A stretch of DNA of 64,000 nucleotides from Hyphomicrobiaceae bacterium (GCA_021324465.1 JAJPJB010000080.1:1-64000), one strand, 5' to 3'; positions 25,088 to 34,987 are shown, counted from the first letter of the stretch. Notes: a model not told the origin generated them from the letters alone. Program-made: numbers and translations.

Positions 25088-26365
25088 ATGGTCGAGCCGG
25101 TCATGTATTTCGCGATCGGGTTCCTGGTTGCGGCTCTGCTCTGTCTGTTATTCGTCCCGCTCGTTCATAACCGCGCTGTGCGGCTGACCATGAAGCGGCT
25201 TGAAGCGGCAACGCCGCTCTCGATTGCCGAGATCCGTGCCGACAAGGACCAACTTCGCGCCGAATTCGCGCTTTCGACCCGACGCCTGGAGATGAGCGTC
25301 GAGAAAATGAAGGCGAAAACGACGACGCAGCTAGCGGAGCTCGGCAAAAAGACCGATGCCATCAATCAGCTCAAGAAAGAGCTCGGCGAAAAGACTGCGA
25401 CGATTTTCGCGCTGGAGGCGCGCGACAAGACTCTGCGCGATCAATTGCGTGCCACCGAGGAGGAGTTCGAGATCAAGTCGGCGGCGCTGCGCGAAGCCGA
25501 GCGCCACCTCGCCGACAAGGAAGCGGAACTTGCCAAGCTGCTCGGCGAGCTCGGCGAGCAGACACTGATTGCCGACAGCCAGCGTGCCGAAATCGCCGCC
25601 TTCCGCGCCCAGGTCGAGGCCATGAAAGTAAGCGTGGCCGATTACGAGCGGGCGGTGTTTGACACGGAGAGCCGTCTGGCGCGTGAACGCGCCGACGCCG
25701 CGGCGGTGGCCGGCGAGCTGGCGGAGGCGCGGTCGAAGCTTGGCGACCTGGGCGAGCGTACTGCCGAACTCGAGCGGCAGCTCTATGTTCAGACGACGGA
25801 AGCCGAGCTGCTCAATCGCCGCGTCCAGGATCTTGAAGCACGGTTGAGCGATCAGGGCCGCATGCTCGCCGACCGCGATTATCAGCTCGAACGGATGCGC
25901 AACGAGCTCGATGCCGCACGGCGGATCGAGGCCGATTTGCGCAGCGAGCTTTCGACCTCGGGCAGCCGCAGCAGCAGTGCCGTCGATCGCTTCCGTTCCG
26001 ACATTGCGCAGCTGGAAGCGCAACTGTCCGCCGCCATCGAAGAGCGCAACAGGCTGCAGCGCGAGATCAGCGCCATGAAGCGCGACGCGGAATCCACCTG
26101 GGCGGCCGAACGGGTCGAAAATGCGCTTTTGCGTGAACGCATCAACGATGTTGCCGCCGAAGTCGCTCGCCTCACCGCGGCCCTCGAGGGTCCGGGCTCG
26201 CCGATCGAGTCGCTGCTTGCCGAAGGCGCAAGCGCCGCCCGCGCCTCGGCCGCCACCCGCGGCGAAACGGCGGTGGAAAACGGCGAGCCGGTCGAGAACA
26301 AGAATACGCTGGCTGACCGCATCCGCGCGCTGCAATCGACCGCCTCGCGCGTGGCGTCGAATTGA
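25088..26365 (+). CDS. membrane-anchored coiled-coil protein
   Basis: 425 residues. Residues ~5-27 form one membrane helix (MYFAIGFLVAALLCLLFVPL). Almost all the remainder is heptad-rich charged helix to ~residue 370, and the tail is Ala/Glu-rich. No enzymatic motif is seen. Proteins of this layout recur next to DUF1134 genes in Hyphomicrobiales as far as I recall; a scaffolding or envelope role is a guess. ATG 25088 is chosen because the membrane helix begins right after it. Confidence 0.7.
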   Translation: MVEPVMYFAIGFLVAALLCLLFVPLVHNRAVRLTMKRLEAATPLSIAEIRADKDQLRAEFALSTRRLEMSVEKMKAKTTTQLAELGKKTDAINQLKKELGEKTATIFALEARDKTLRDQLRATEEEFEIKSAALREAERHLADKEAELAKLLGELGEQTLIADSQRAEIAAFRAQVEAMKVSVADYERAVFDTESRLARERADAAAVAGELAEARSKLGDLGERTAELERQLYVQTTEAELLNRRVQDLEARLSDQGRMLADRDYQLERMRNELDAARRIEADLRSELSTSGSRSSSAVDRFRSDIAQLEAQLSAAIEERNRLQREISAMKRDAESTWAAERVENALLRERINDVAAEVARLTAALEGPGSPIESLLAEGASAARASAATRGETAVENGEPVENKNTLADRIRALQSTASRVASN

Positions 26366-26371
26366 GCTTTC

Positions 26372-26400
26372 TTGACAGGCCGCGGGCCCCCCCTTTAAAT
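26372..26400 (+). promoter_or_regulatory. sigma-70 promoter of tRNA-Val
   Basis: A perfect -35 TTGACA (26372-26377) is followed by a 17-base spacer and TTAAAT (26395-26400). It lies 66 bases before the tRNA gene, a normal distance for a tRNA leader. Confidence 0.65.
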
Positions 26401-26466
26401 CGCGCCCGTTCCGGGACATCAGCTGATCTTTCGGTCGGCGCCACGCGCCGCTAGAATCGCTGATAC

Positions 26467-26541
26467 GGGCGCTTAGCTCAGCGGGAGAGCGTTCCCTTCA
26501 CACGGGAGAGGTCGTAGGTTCAATCCCTACAGCGCCCACCA
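26467..26541 (+). tRNA. tRNA-Val (anticodon CAC)
   Basis: The cloverleaf was folded by hand. Acceptor stem is GGGCGCT/AGCGCCC, D stem GCTC/GAGC, anticodon stem TTCCC/GGGAG with loop TTCACAC, and T arm GTAGG-TTCAATC-CCTAC. The discriminator A and an encoded CCA end at 26541. Anticodon CAC reads GUG codons. A run of seven T follows at ~26560. Confidence 0.95.
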
Positions 26542-26594
26542 TCAAATTCAGTAAGCCAATTTTTTTGCCGATCGCGCAAATGAGGCGAGCCTTG

Positions 26595-26630
26595 TGCCAT
26601 GGCTCAAGCCTTTGCCATGGCTCAAGCCTT
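26595..26630. repeat. 18-bp tandem duplication
   Basis: TGCCATGGCTCAAGCCTT occurs twice back to back (26595-26612 and 26613-26630) in the gap between tRNA-Val and the type I secretion substrate gene. Both copies are exact. No function is apparent. Confidence 0.85.
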
Positions 26631-26659
26631 GCGCCATCGCTTGCGACCGGCGCATGCGA

Positions 26660-26708
26660 ATTACCCATTCCTCATTATCCCGCTCAGGCGGGTCACACGA
26701 TGGGTAAT
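26660..26708. repeat. nested hairpin, REP-like
   Basis: The outer arms ATTACCCAT (26660-26668) and ATGGGTAAT (26700-26708) are perfect 9-mers. The inner hairpin is CCCGC-TCAG-GCGGG (26679-26692). It shares the CCCGC-N4-GCGGG core with the element at 1405-1418. The rest of the 26542-26910 gap shows no gene. Confidence 0.55.
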
Positions 26709-26910
26709 ACTCCTTTGCCGGCCGGCAACCATACGGCTGCGCTAAGCTTCCGCCCGTGCCCTAAGCCGAAAGCCGAACATACGATCGCCCCACTGCAAGC
26801 CGGCATGGCTGCGCACGTTGTGCGCGACATGACCGCCCGTCCATGACCGGAGTCGTCAGGCCGCGGGCGCCGCGCGATCACGAGCGTGCGCCCGAACGAA
26901 TGGAGTCGAC

Positions 26911-29900
26911 ATGGCTTATACGTCGCAAATCGAGGCCTCATTCTCCGGTATTTCCGACCTCACCAGCAATCCGCCGCACAACGCACTTGCGGCCGGGCCG
27001 AACTACGTCGTCATGTCGGAGGGCGCACGCATCGAATGGACCGACCTTTCTGGCGGGTCGGGCGTGGTGCAATCGATGTATCAGTTCTTCGGATCGCTCG
27101 GGCCGGCGGCGACCAATGCCCTGTTCGACCCGCGTGCCGCCTATGATCCCGTCAATGGGCGCTACATCGTCACGGTCGACAATATCGGCGCGAATGGCAC
27201 AATCAGCAATATCGATATCGCGGTGTCAAAGGACGCAAATCCGAACGACGGCTGGTACCTCGTCTCGCTGAACACGTCGCTCACGATCAATGGCCAATTG
27301 ACGGCGTCGGATCAGCCGACTGTTTCCGTCGATGGCACGAACATCTACATCACGGCGCCGCAATACTATGTCAGCGGCGGTTACGCCGGCACGGAAGCCT
27401 GGGTCGTCGGCGACACCGCCGGAGCAGGCGGCGGCGTCTACAACGGCGGCACGCTCACAGTCATCGCCAACGAGGTAACTTCGCCGGCGCAGAGCATCTA
27501 CCGTGTGGTCGCCGGCAACAACGGCACATCCTACTATGCTGATGCCTATTCCTCGGGCAGCCAAACTATCATCAATCTGCAGGTCTACAATCTTGCGAGC
27601 AATACATTCGGGCCACCAGCGACGCTTGCGCTCGGCGACAGCGATCAGGGCAACGGCGGATCAGATTTCACGGCGCAGCAGCAGGGCACCAGCTTGCTGC
27701 TCGATGCCGGCGACAGCACTCTGCAGAACATCGTCTACGCGAGCGGCTTTCTCTACGGCATCAGTGAGGTGAAGCCCGCCGGATCAAGCGTTCCGCTGGT
27801 GCATTGGTTCCAGATCGACGTCGGCAATCCGGCCAATCCAACCGTGGTGGCGCAGGGCGACATCTCCGGCGCCCCGATCGGCAATAACGTCGCGACCTTC
27901 GACGGTTCGATCGCCGTCGACGGCGCGGGCGACGTCATCGTCAACTTCACTGCGAGCGGCCCCAACATGTATCCCGCGGACTATTACGTGTACCGAGGGA
28001 GCACCGACCCGCTCAACGCATTCAGCGCGCCGATCCTTTATCAGGCGAGCAGTGGATTTTTCAATTCAGGTGACGGCTCAAGCGTGCAGCGCTGGGGATC
28101 CAACTCTTCGGCGACTGCCGACGCAACAGACCCTCACGCGTTCTGGCTTTCGGGTGAATACGTCGCCAATAGCTGGTGGCAGACCTCAGTGGCAAAAATC
28201 GAGGTCCAGACGCGCGCGGACACCAAGACCGATGAGGATAGTCCGATCGGCGGCAGTTTGGCGTCGCTCGTATCAGCCGGCTCTACGTTTGCCGCCGGCA
28301 CCTTCACAAGCCAGGACGGCGCCACAGTCACCATCGCGGCCGACGGCAGCTATACCTATGACCCGACCGGCGTGGCGTCGTTCGAATCGTTGCGGGTCGG
28401 CCAGACCATTGTCGACCGCTTCTCCTATACATCGACTGACGCAACGGGCGTCAGCACCACCGGCACCATGCTGGTCGACGTCGGCGTGGTCGATAGCGGG
28501 CCGGTGACGACCAAGTTTAATGCGAGCGCGCATATTGGCGCAGCGTTTTCTGGCATCTCCAATACGGAGAACTATCCGCCGGAAAACGGGTTGGCGGTGG
28601 GACAAAGCGCCATCGTCAGCGCGGAGGGTTCGCGAATCGAATGGACAGACCTCTCCGGCGGCGCCTCGACCATACAGTCGATCTACCAGTTCTTCGGATC
28701 GCTCGGTTCGACCCTGACCAATTCCTTGTTCGACACGCGCGTCGCCTACGATAGCGTCAATCGGCGCTTCGTCGCCACGGTGGACAATCTCGGCCCGAAC
28801 GGCACCGTCAGCGACATCGACGTCGCAGTGTCGAAAGATTCGAACCCCAATGACGGCTGGTACTTCACCGCGCTCAATACCTCGCTCACGATCAATGGCC
28901 AGCTCACCAGTTCCGACCAGCCATTTGTTTCGGCCGACGGCACAAACATCTACATCACGGCGCCGCAATATAATGTCAATGTCCCCGGCTATGCCGGAAC
29001 GGAACTCTGGGTCATCGGCGACACCGCAGGATCCGGCGGCGGCATTTATAACGGCGGCGCGCTCACGGTGGTCGCGAGCGAGGGCACTTCATCCAATCTG
29101 GCCGTCTTCTCCGCCGTGCCAGGCAACAATGACAAGGCGTATTACTCGGACGCGTTCTCGTCCGGCGGCCAGACCATCATCAACGTGCAGGCCTATGACC
29201 TGATCACGAATACGTTCGGGCCCACCGCGACTCTGGCGCTCGGCAACAGCGACCAAGGCGGCGGCGGGTCAGATTACACGGCGCAGCAGCAGGGCACCGC
29301 TTTGCTGCTCGACGCCGGCAACGCGCGCATCCAGAATCTCGCCTATTGGAATAGCTTCCTCTACGGTGTCAGCGAAGTGAAGCCGGTGGGGTCGAACGTC
29401 CCGCTCGTGCATTGGTTTCAGATCGACGTCGGCAATCCGGCCAATCCAATCGTGGTGGCGCAGGGCAACATCTCCGGCGCCCCGATCGGCAATAACGTCG
29501 CGACCTTCGACGGCTCGATCGCCGTCGACGGCGCGGGCGACGTTGTCATCAACTTCACCGCCAGCGGTCCCACCATGTATCCGGCGGATTATTATGTCTT
29601 CCGTGGCGCTACCGATCCGCCCGGTACGTTCAGCGCGCCGATCCTCTATCAGGCGAGCACCGGATTTTTCAATTCAGGTGACGGCTCGAGCGTGCAGCGC
29701 TGGGGCGACAATTCCTCAACAGTCGTCGATCCCAACAATCCACACACGTTCTGGCTCTCTGGCGAATACGTCGCCAATGGCTGGTGGCAGACGTCCGTCG
29801 CGCAGGTCGCGATCAGCACGCCGGTTGCAACCAGCACTTCCGCCAACACGCCGATCAGCGGCAACCTTGCATCGCTTGTCACGCCAGCCGAACCCACCGA

Positions 29901-31407
29901 TAGTGGCGACGTGCTGAGCTTTACCACGGGGACCTTCACCAGCGTCGACGGCGCCAAGGTCACGATCGGCAGCAACGGGAGCTATACCTACGACCCGACC
30001 GGCGTGGCCGCGTTCCAAGCCCTATCCGCAGGTCAGACCGCGACCGACGGCTTCACCTACACCGTGGCCGACAATCACGGCGCCAGCTCTGTCGGTACGC
30101 TGACGATCGATGTGACGTCGCCGGATCCCCCGGCCGTCACCTCAATCGCCACATCGGGCGCCGGCATCGCCAATGGCAATGGCGACCTCAACGCCGGCAA
30201 AGTTGTCACCTTGACGGTGAACCTCAGCGAAGCAGTCAACGTCAATACCGCCGCCGGCAGCCCGACGCTTTCTCTCAACGACGGCGGCATTGCGAACTAT
30301 GTCGGCGGCTCCGGCACGAGCGCTCTCACCTTCAGCTACACGGTACTGAGCGGACAGAATACGTCGGATCTCACTGTCTCATCGTTCAATCTCAACGGCG
30401 CTGCGATCGCCGACGGGGCCGGCAATGTCGCGAATCTCTCCGGGGCGACGAATTACAATCCGTCCGGCACGCTGCAGATCGATACGACCGCGCCGGCTAT
30501 CACAATCAATACGATCGCCAGCAACAACGTCATCAATGCCACCAAGGCGGCGAGCGGCTTCAGCATCAGTGGGTCCACGGGCGGCGTGGAGAACGGGCAG
30601 GTCGTCACCGTCCAGATTCTCAACAGCGCGAATACCGTCGTCGACAGCTACAGCACCGCCGACCAAAGCAATGCCTGGGCGGTCAGTGTCACCAGCGCGC
30701 AGACAACCGGGCTTGCCGACGGCAGCTACACGGTGACCGCCAACGTATCGGACAAGGCCGGCAATCCGGCGCCACAGGCGACACACGCGCTGACAGTGGA
30801 CGAGGATAAGTCACCGGAATCGCCGGCGCTCGCGATCGGCAGCACTTCGCTGACTGTAGCGGCGGGCGGGTCGATTCCGCTCGGCGTCACGGCGACGCCC
30901 GTCGACTCTGACGACCGGCTGCGGGTAACGATAAGCGGTGTGCCGAGTTACGAGACGATCACCGCGCCGAGCGGCGACAATGTCTCGAAGAGCTTGCAGT
31001 CGAATGGAACCTATAGCTGGACCATCACCGAGAGCTCCTCATTGACAGGTAAGCCGATCGGCGGGCTGACGCTCAAATCGAACTACACCGGGACTGGTCA
31101 GCCGACGGCGACGTTCACGATCACGGCGAGTAACATCACGTCGGGAGAGACATCGACGTCGTCCGCCCAAACGATCTCGGTGACCGACCCTTCGCTAATC
31201 GCTTCCGGCTCGCCGGGCAGCTTCAACCCGCTCGCAACGACAAACAACAGCGCGTCCAATGCGGTCCTAAACCGCATCGCGGCCTTGTTCGACCAGTTCA
31301 TCGCGGCGGGGTTCCACGGTGGGGGAAATAGCGCGGGATCAATGGCGCCGCCGACGCCGTTGGCTGCAATCGACGAACTGACAACCCTCACGCATCCCCA
31401 GCATTGA
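26911..31407 (+). CDS. giant type I-secreted protein with duplicated propeller-like module
   Basis: 1498 residues, no cysteine and no N-terminal signal peptide, as expected for a type I substrate. Module A (~11-432) and its copy (~545-968) are near-duplicates; shared landmarks are ARIEWTDLSGG or SRIEWTDLSGG, DGWY, SGAPIGNNVATFDGSIAVDG and SGFFNSGDGSSVQRWG or its variant. The spacing of D-G and Y/F-D repeats suggests a sialidase-like beta-propeller. Each copy is followed by a VCBS/cadherin-like domain containing GSYTYDPTGVA (~433-535, ~969-1068). Ig-like repeats (~1072-1400) and a C-terminal tail with LNRIAALFDQFIAAGF, the probable secretion signal, complete it. No RTX nonapeptides are visible. 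GGAG precedes ATG 26911. The exporter genes follow 30 bases downstream. Surface adhesin or matrix protein is the likely role; enzymatic activity is not excluded. Confidence 0.8.
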   Translation: MAYTSQIEASFSGISDLTSNPPHNALAAGPNYVVMSEGARIEWTDLSGGSGVVQSMYQFFGSLGPAATNALFDPRAAYDPVNGRYIVTVDNIGANGTISNIDIAVSKDANPNDGWYLVSLNTSLTINGQLTASDQPTVSVDGTNIYITAPQYYVSGGYAGTEAWVVGDTAGAGGGVYNGGTLTVIANEVTSPAQSIYRVVAGNNGTSYYADAYSSGSQTIINLQVYNLASNTFGPPATLALGDSDQGNGGSDFTAQQQGTSLLLDAGDSTLQNIVYASGFLYGISEVKPAGSSVPLVHWFQIDVGNPANPTVVAQGDISGAPIGNNVATFDGSIAVDGAGDVIVNFTASGPNMYPADYYVYRGSTDPLNAFSAPILYQASSGFFNSGDGSSVQRWGSNSSATADATDPHAFWLSGEYVANSWWQTSVAKIEVQTRADTKTDEDSPIGGSLASLVSAGSTFAAGTFTSQDGATVTIAADGSYTYDPTGVASFESLRVGQTIVDRFSYTSTDATGVSTTGTMLVDVGVVDSGPVTTKFNASAHIGAAFSGISNTENYPPENGLAVGQSAIVSAEGSRIEWTDLSGGASTIQSIYQFFGSLGSTLTNSLFDTRVAYDSVNRRFVATVDNLGPNGTVSDIDVAVSKDSNPNDGWYFTALNTSLTINGQLTSSDQPFVSADGTNIYITAPQYNVNVPGYAGTELWVIGDTAGSGGGIYNGGALTVVASEGTSSNLAVFSAVPGNNDKAYYSDAFSSGGQTIINVQAYDLITNTFGPTATLALGNSDQGGGGSDYTAQQQGTALLLDAGNARIQNLAYWNSFLYGVSEVKPVGSNVPLVHWFQIDVGNPANPIVVAQGNISGAPIGNNVATFDGSIAVDGAGDVVINFTASGPTMYPADYYVFRGATDPPGTFSAPILYQASTGFFNSGDGSSVQRWGDNSSTVVDPNNPHTFWLSGEYVANGWWQTSVAQVAISTPVATSTSANTPISGNLASLVTPAEPTDSGDVLSFTTGTFTSVDGAKVTIGSNGSYTYDPTGVAAFQALSAGQTATDGFTYTVADNHGASSVGTLTIDVTSPDPPAVTSIATSGAGIANGNGDLNAGKVVTLTVNLSEAVNVNTAAGSPTLSLNDGGIANYVGGSGTSALTFSYTVLSGQNTSDLTVSSFNLNGAAIADGAGNVANLSGATNYNPSGTLQIDTTAPAITINTIASNNVINATKAASGFSISGSTGGVENGQVVTVQILNSANTVVDSYSTADQSNAWAVSVTSAQTTGLADGSYTVTANVSDKAGNPAPQATHALTVDEDKSPESPALAIGSTSLTVAAGGSIPLGVTATPVDSDDRLRVTISGVPSYETITAPSGDNVSKSLQSNGTYSWTITESSSLTGKPIGGLTLKSNYTGTGQPTATFTITASNITSGETSTSSAQTISVTDPSLIASGSPGSFNPLATTNNSASNAVLNRIAALFDQFIAAGFHGGGNSAGSMAPPTPLAAIDELTTLTHPQH

Positions 31408-31437
31408 GAACAATGGCGGGAAAAGGGCTCTGGACCG

Positions 31438-33573
31438 ATGACCGCACAAAGCGAAACAGGTCTGTTCTCGCTCCTCATCTTGCTGCGCCTGCACGGCATC
31501 GCGTGCGAAGGCGAGCAGCTCTGCCACCGCCTCGGCACCGGCGTGATCGGAGTTACGGAGATGCTCCGCTGCGCCAGAGATCTCGGACTGAAGGCGCGCG
31601 TCATTACAACGCGGTGGGCGCGGCTGGCGCGCGCTCCGCTGCCGGCGATCGCTGCGCTCAAGGACGGCGAGTTCCTGGTGCTGGGGCAGGCCAACGGCGA
31701 CTGCGCACTCGTACAGCGCGCCACGGCGGCACGCCCGGAGCCGCTGAGCCGCGCGCAATTCGAGGCATTATGGGACGGACGCCTGGTGCTGATGGCGCGC
31801 CGCGCCGGCCTGTCGGACCTGTCTCGGCGCTTCGACGTCCACTGGTTTCTGGCCGCTTTCCATAAATATCGTCACCTTCTTGGCGAGGTGCTTGTCGCCT
31901 CGTTCTTCCTGCAAATCTTCGCGCTGATCAGCCCGCTGTTCTTTCAGGTAGTAATCGACAAGGTGCTTGTGCATCGCGGCCTGAGCACGCTCGACGTCCT
32001 GGTCATCGGGCTTGTGACCATCGCACTGTTCGAAGCGATTCTTAGCGCGCTACGCACCTATCTTTTTGCGCACACAACCAACCGTATCGATGTCGAGCTC
32101 GGCGCACGCCTGTTTCGCCACCTCGTGTCGCTACCGCTTGCCTATTTTCAGACGCGCCGCGTGGGCGATTCGGTGGCGCGGGTGCACGAGCTTGAGAACA
32201 TCCGTAACTTTCTCACCAGTTCGGCCCTGACACTCATCATCGATCTGTTCTTCACCGTGGTTTTTCTCGCGGTGATGCTCGTCTATTCGCCCTGGCTCAC
32301 CGCGGTGGTCGTCGGCGCCGTTCCCTTCTATGTCGGCATCTCGGCCGCAGCGACACCGCTTTTTCGCGCGCGGCTCGATGAGAAATTTCGCCGCGGCGCG
32401 GAAAATCAGGCATTTCTGGTCGAGAGCGTTACCGGCGTGCAGACGCTCAAAGCGCTTGCGGTCGAGCCGCAGATGCAGCGCCGCTGGGAAGAACAGCTGG
32501 CCGCCTATGTGACCGCCAGCTTTCGCGTGTTGAGTCTCGGCAACATAGCAGGCCAGGCTGTCCAGCTCGTGAGCCGTCTGGTTACGGCTGCCGTGCTCTT
32601 TTTCGGCGCCAAGCTCGTCATCGACGGCAGTCTTACTGTCGGCGAGCTGGTCGCCTTCAACATGCTGGCAGGCCGCGTGAGCCTGCCAGTGCTGCGGATC
32701 GCGCAGATTTGGCAGGATTTCCACCAGGCGCGCCTCTCGATCGAGCGGCTCGGCGACATCCTCAACACCCGCGCCGAGCCGACATTCACGGCCGGTCGAT
32801 CCGCCCCGCCGCCGATCCGCGGCGAAGTCACTTTCGAACATGTCGGCTTTCGCTACCGCGTCGACGGGCCGGAAATTTTGCACGACTTGAGCTTCCACGT
32901 GCCCGCGGGGCAGGTGATCGGCATCGTCGGGCCATCTGGCTCGGGCAAGAGCACCATCGCCAAACTCGTCGAGCGCCTCTACACGCCGGAAAGTGGGCGC
33001 GTCCTCGTCGACGGCGTCGACCTCGCAATCGTCGATGCCGCCTGGCTGCGCCGACAGATTGGCGTCGTGCTCCAGGAAGACGTGCTGTTCAATCGTTCCA
33101 TACGAGACAATATCGCGCTTGCCGATCCTGCGATGCCGATGCAGCAAATCATCGCTGCGGCCAAACTCGCTGGCGCGCATGACTTCATCGTCGAGCTGCC
33201 GGACGGCTACGACACGCCGGTGGGCGAGCGCGGCTGCAGCCTGTCCGGTGGTCAGCGGCAGCGCATCGCGATCGCTAGAGCCCTGGTCGCCGATCCGCGC
33301 ATCCTCATCTTCGACGAGGCGACCAGCGCTCTCGATTACGAGAGCGAGCGTGTCATCCAGGACAATATGGGACGGATCTGCGAGCGCCGCACCGTCTTCA
33401 TCATCGCGCACCGCCTGTCCACAGTGCGTCGCGCGCAGCGCATCATCACAGTCGATCATGGGCGCCTCGTTGAGGATGGCACTCACAATGAGCTGATCCA
33501 GTCGAACGGCCGCTACGCCAGGCTTCATCATCTGCAAACAGGGACACAAACCGGCACCTATGACGGCCGCTAG
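31438..33573 (+). CDS. type I secretion ABC exporter (HlyB family)
   Basis: 711 residues. An N-terminal C39-like domain (~1-125) lacks a convincing catalytic Cys-His pair, as in HlyB-type exporters. Six membrane segments lie at ~145-430. The ATPase domain has Walker A GPSGSGKST, signature LSGGQRQRIAIARAL, Walker B ILIFDEATSALD and the H-loop in IIAHRLST. It lies 30 bases after the secreted-protein gene and overlaps the adaptor gene by 14 bases, forming one cassette. The outer-membrane TolC partner is not in the window. Confidence 0.93.
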   Translation: MTAQSETGLFSLLILLRLHGIACEGEQLCHRLGTGVIGVTEMLRCARDLGLKARVITTRWARLARAPLPAIAALKDGEFLVLGQANGDCALVQRATAARPEPLSRAQFEALWDGRLVLMARRAGLSDLSRRFDVHWFLAAFHKYRHLLGEVLVASFFLQIFALISPLFFQVVIDKVLVHRGLSTLDVLVIGLVTIALFEAILSALRTYLFAHTTNRIDVELGARLFRHLVSLPLAYFQTRRVGDSVARVHELENIRNFLTSSALTLIIDLFFTVVFLAVMLVYSPWLTAVVVGAVPFYVGISAAATPLFRARLDEKFRRGAENQAFLVESVTGVQTLKALAVEPQMQRRWEEQLAAYVTASFRVLSLGNIAGQAVQLVSRLVTAAVLFFGAKLVIDGSLTVGELVAFNMLAGRVSLPVLRIAQIWQDFHQARLSIERLGDILNTRAEPTFTAGRSAPPPIRGEVTFEHVGFRYRVDGPEILHDLSFHVPAGQVIGIVGPSGSGKSTIAKLVERLYTPESGRVLVDGVDLAIVDAAWLRRQIGVVLQEDVLFNRSIRDNIALADPAMPMQQIIAAAKLAGAHDFIVELPDGYDTPVGERGCSLSGGQRQRIAIARALVADPRILIFDEATSALDYESERVIQDNMGRICERRTVFIIAHRLSTVRRAQRIITVDHGRLVEDGTHNELIQSNGRYARLHHLQTGTQTGTYDGR

Positions 33574-34987
33574 AAACATCATCAGCTTCCCCAGCCGCCA
33601 CGAGCGCGGCCGGGCCTACGAGACCGCTTTCCTGCCGGCGGCGCTGGAGGTCACCGAGACGCCGCCATCGCCAATCGGCCGCGCCATCGCTCATGCCATC
33701 ATTGCTCTATTCTGCATCGCGCTCGCATGGGCCTATCTGGGCCGGGTCGACATCGTCGCCTCGGCAAAGGGAAAAGTCATTCCGAGCGGACATACCAAGG
33801 TGATTCAGCCGTTCGAGACCGGCGTCGTGCGTGCTATCCATGTCCATGACGGACAAACGGTAAAAACTGGCGATACGCTTATTGAGCTCGATCCGACCAT
33901 GAACGACTCCGAGTGGAGGCATTATCAGAGCGATCTTGTGGCGGCGCAGCTTGATGTGGCGCGACTCAAGGCGGAATTGGCCGACGGCGATCCCTTGGCG
34001 AACTTCACCCCCCCTGCCGAAGCGACGCCGGCGCAGCTGGCGGTTCAGCGTCAATTTCTCCTCGGGCAGATGGCCGAGCAGCAGGACAAGCTCGCCGTCC
34101 TCGAGCATCAGCGCCGGCAGAAACAAGCCGAATACGAAGCCATCGAGGCGACGATCAACAAATTGCAGGCATCGCTGCCGATCCTGCAGGAGCGCATGGA
34201 GATCCGCAAAACCCTGTTCGAGCACGCCACCGGTTCCAAAGCCAGTTATCTGGAACTGCTTCAACCGTTTGTAGAAGAACAGCACGAGCTGGAGGTGCAG
34301 AAGCGTCATTCGGAGGAAACGACGGCGGCGATCGCCGCGATCGACGAACAGCGGCAACAAGCCGTCGAGGAATTCAAGCGAACGCGCTATGGCGAACTCG
34401 TCGAGGCCGAACGAAAGGCAAAAGGTCTCGGCGAAGACCTGATACGCGCGCGGCACCGTGCTTCTCTGCAGGTCCTGACATCGCCGATCGACGGGACGGT
34501 CCAGCAACTGGCGGGGCACACGATCGGCGGGGTCGTCACGCCGGCGCAAACACTGCTGGTCCTGGTGCCGAGCGAGAGCCATCTCGAGATCGAGGCCATG
34601 GTCTCGAACCGTGACATCGGCTTCGTAGCACCGGGGCAGAAGGCAGAAATCAAGGTCGACACGTTCAATTTCACGCGTTACGGACTCCTGCACGGCCACG
34701 TGCTCAGCGTGTCGCGCGACGCAATTCTGCGCGAGCGGCACAATGATGCATTTCGGGATTCGCGCGTCGGCACAGAATACACCACGAGCGAGCCGCGCGG
34801 GGAGGAACTTGTCTACGTCTCCCGCATCGCGCTTGATCCCGCGCAGATCGAGGTCAACGGCAGGCCGGCCGCGTTGTCGCCAGGAATGGCCGTCACGGTC
34901 GAGATCCAGACCGGATCACGCAGGATCATCAGCTACCTGCTTTCGCCGCTCGCTCGCTATCGACAGGAGGCGTTGCGCGAGCGGTGA
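33560..34987 (+). CDS. type I secretion periplasmic adaptor (HlyD family)
   Basis: 475 residues. One membrane helix (~50-72, IAHAIIALFCIALAWAYLGR) is followed by a lipoyl-like half (HTKVIQPFETGVVRAIHVHD), a long coiled coil (~110-310), the second lipoyl half (TSPIDGTVQQLAGHTIGGVV) and a beta-barrel region (FVAPGQKAEIKVDTFNFTRY). The C-terminal GMAVTVEIQTGSRRIISYLL is typical of HlyD/PrtE adaptors. It bridges the ABC exporter and a TolC-type channel. Confidence 0.93.
   Translation: MTAARNIISFPSRHERGRAYETAFLPAALEVTETPPSPIGRAIAHAIIALFCIALAWAYLGRVDIVASAKGKVIPSGHTKVIQPFETGVVRAIHVHDGQTVKTGDTLIELDPTMNDSEWRHYQSDLVAAQLDVARLKAELADGDPLANFTPPAEATPAQLAVQRQFLLGQMAEQQDKLAVLEHQRRQKQAEYEAIEATINKLQASLPILQERMEIRKTLFEHATGSKASYLELLQPFVEEQHELEVQKRHSEETTAAIAAIDEQRQQAVEEFKRTRYGELVEAERKAKGLGEDLIRARHRASLQVLTSPIDGTVQQLAGHTIGGVVTPAQTLLVLVPSESHLEIEAMVSNRDIGFVAPGQKAEIKVDTFNFTRYGLLHGHVLSVSRDAILRERHNDAFRDSRVGTEYTTSEPRGEELVYVSRIALDPAQIEVNGRPAALSPGMAVTVEIQTGSRRIISYLLSPLARYRQEALRER

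Noticed and set aside
26911-31407. RTX toxin
   Set aside because: No GGxGxDxxx nonapeptide repeats or acyltransferase gene were seen; only the type I secretion context is shared.
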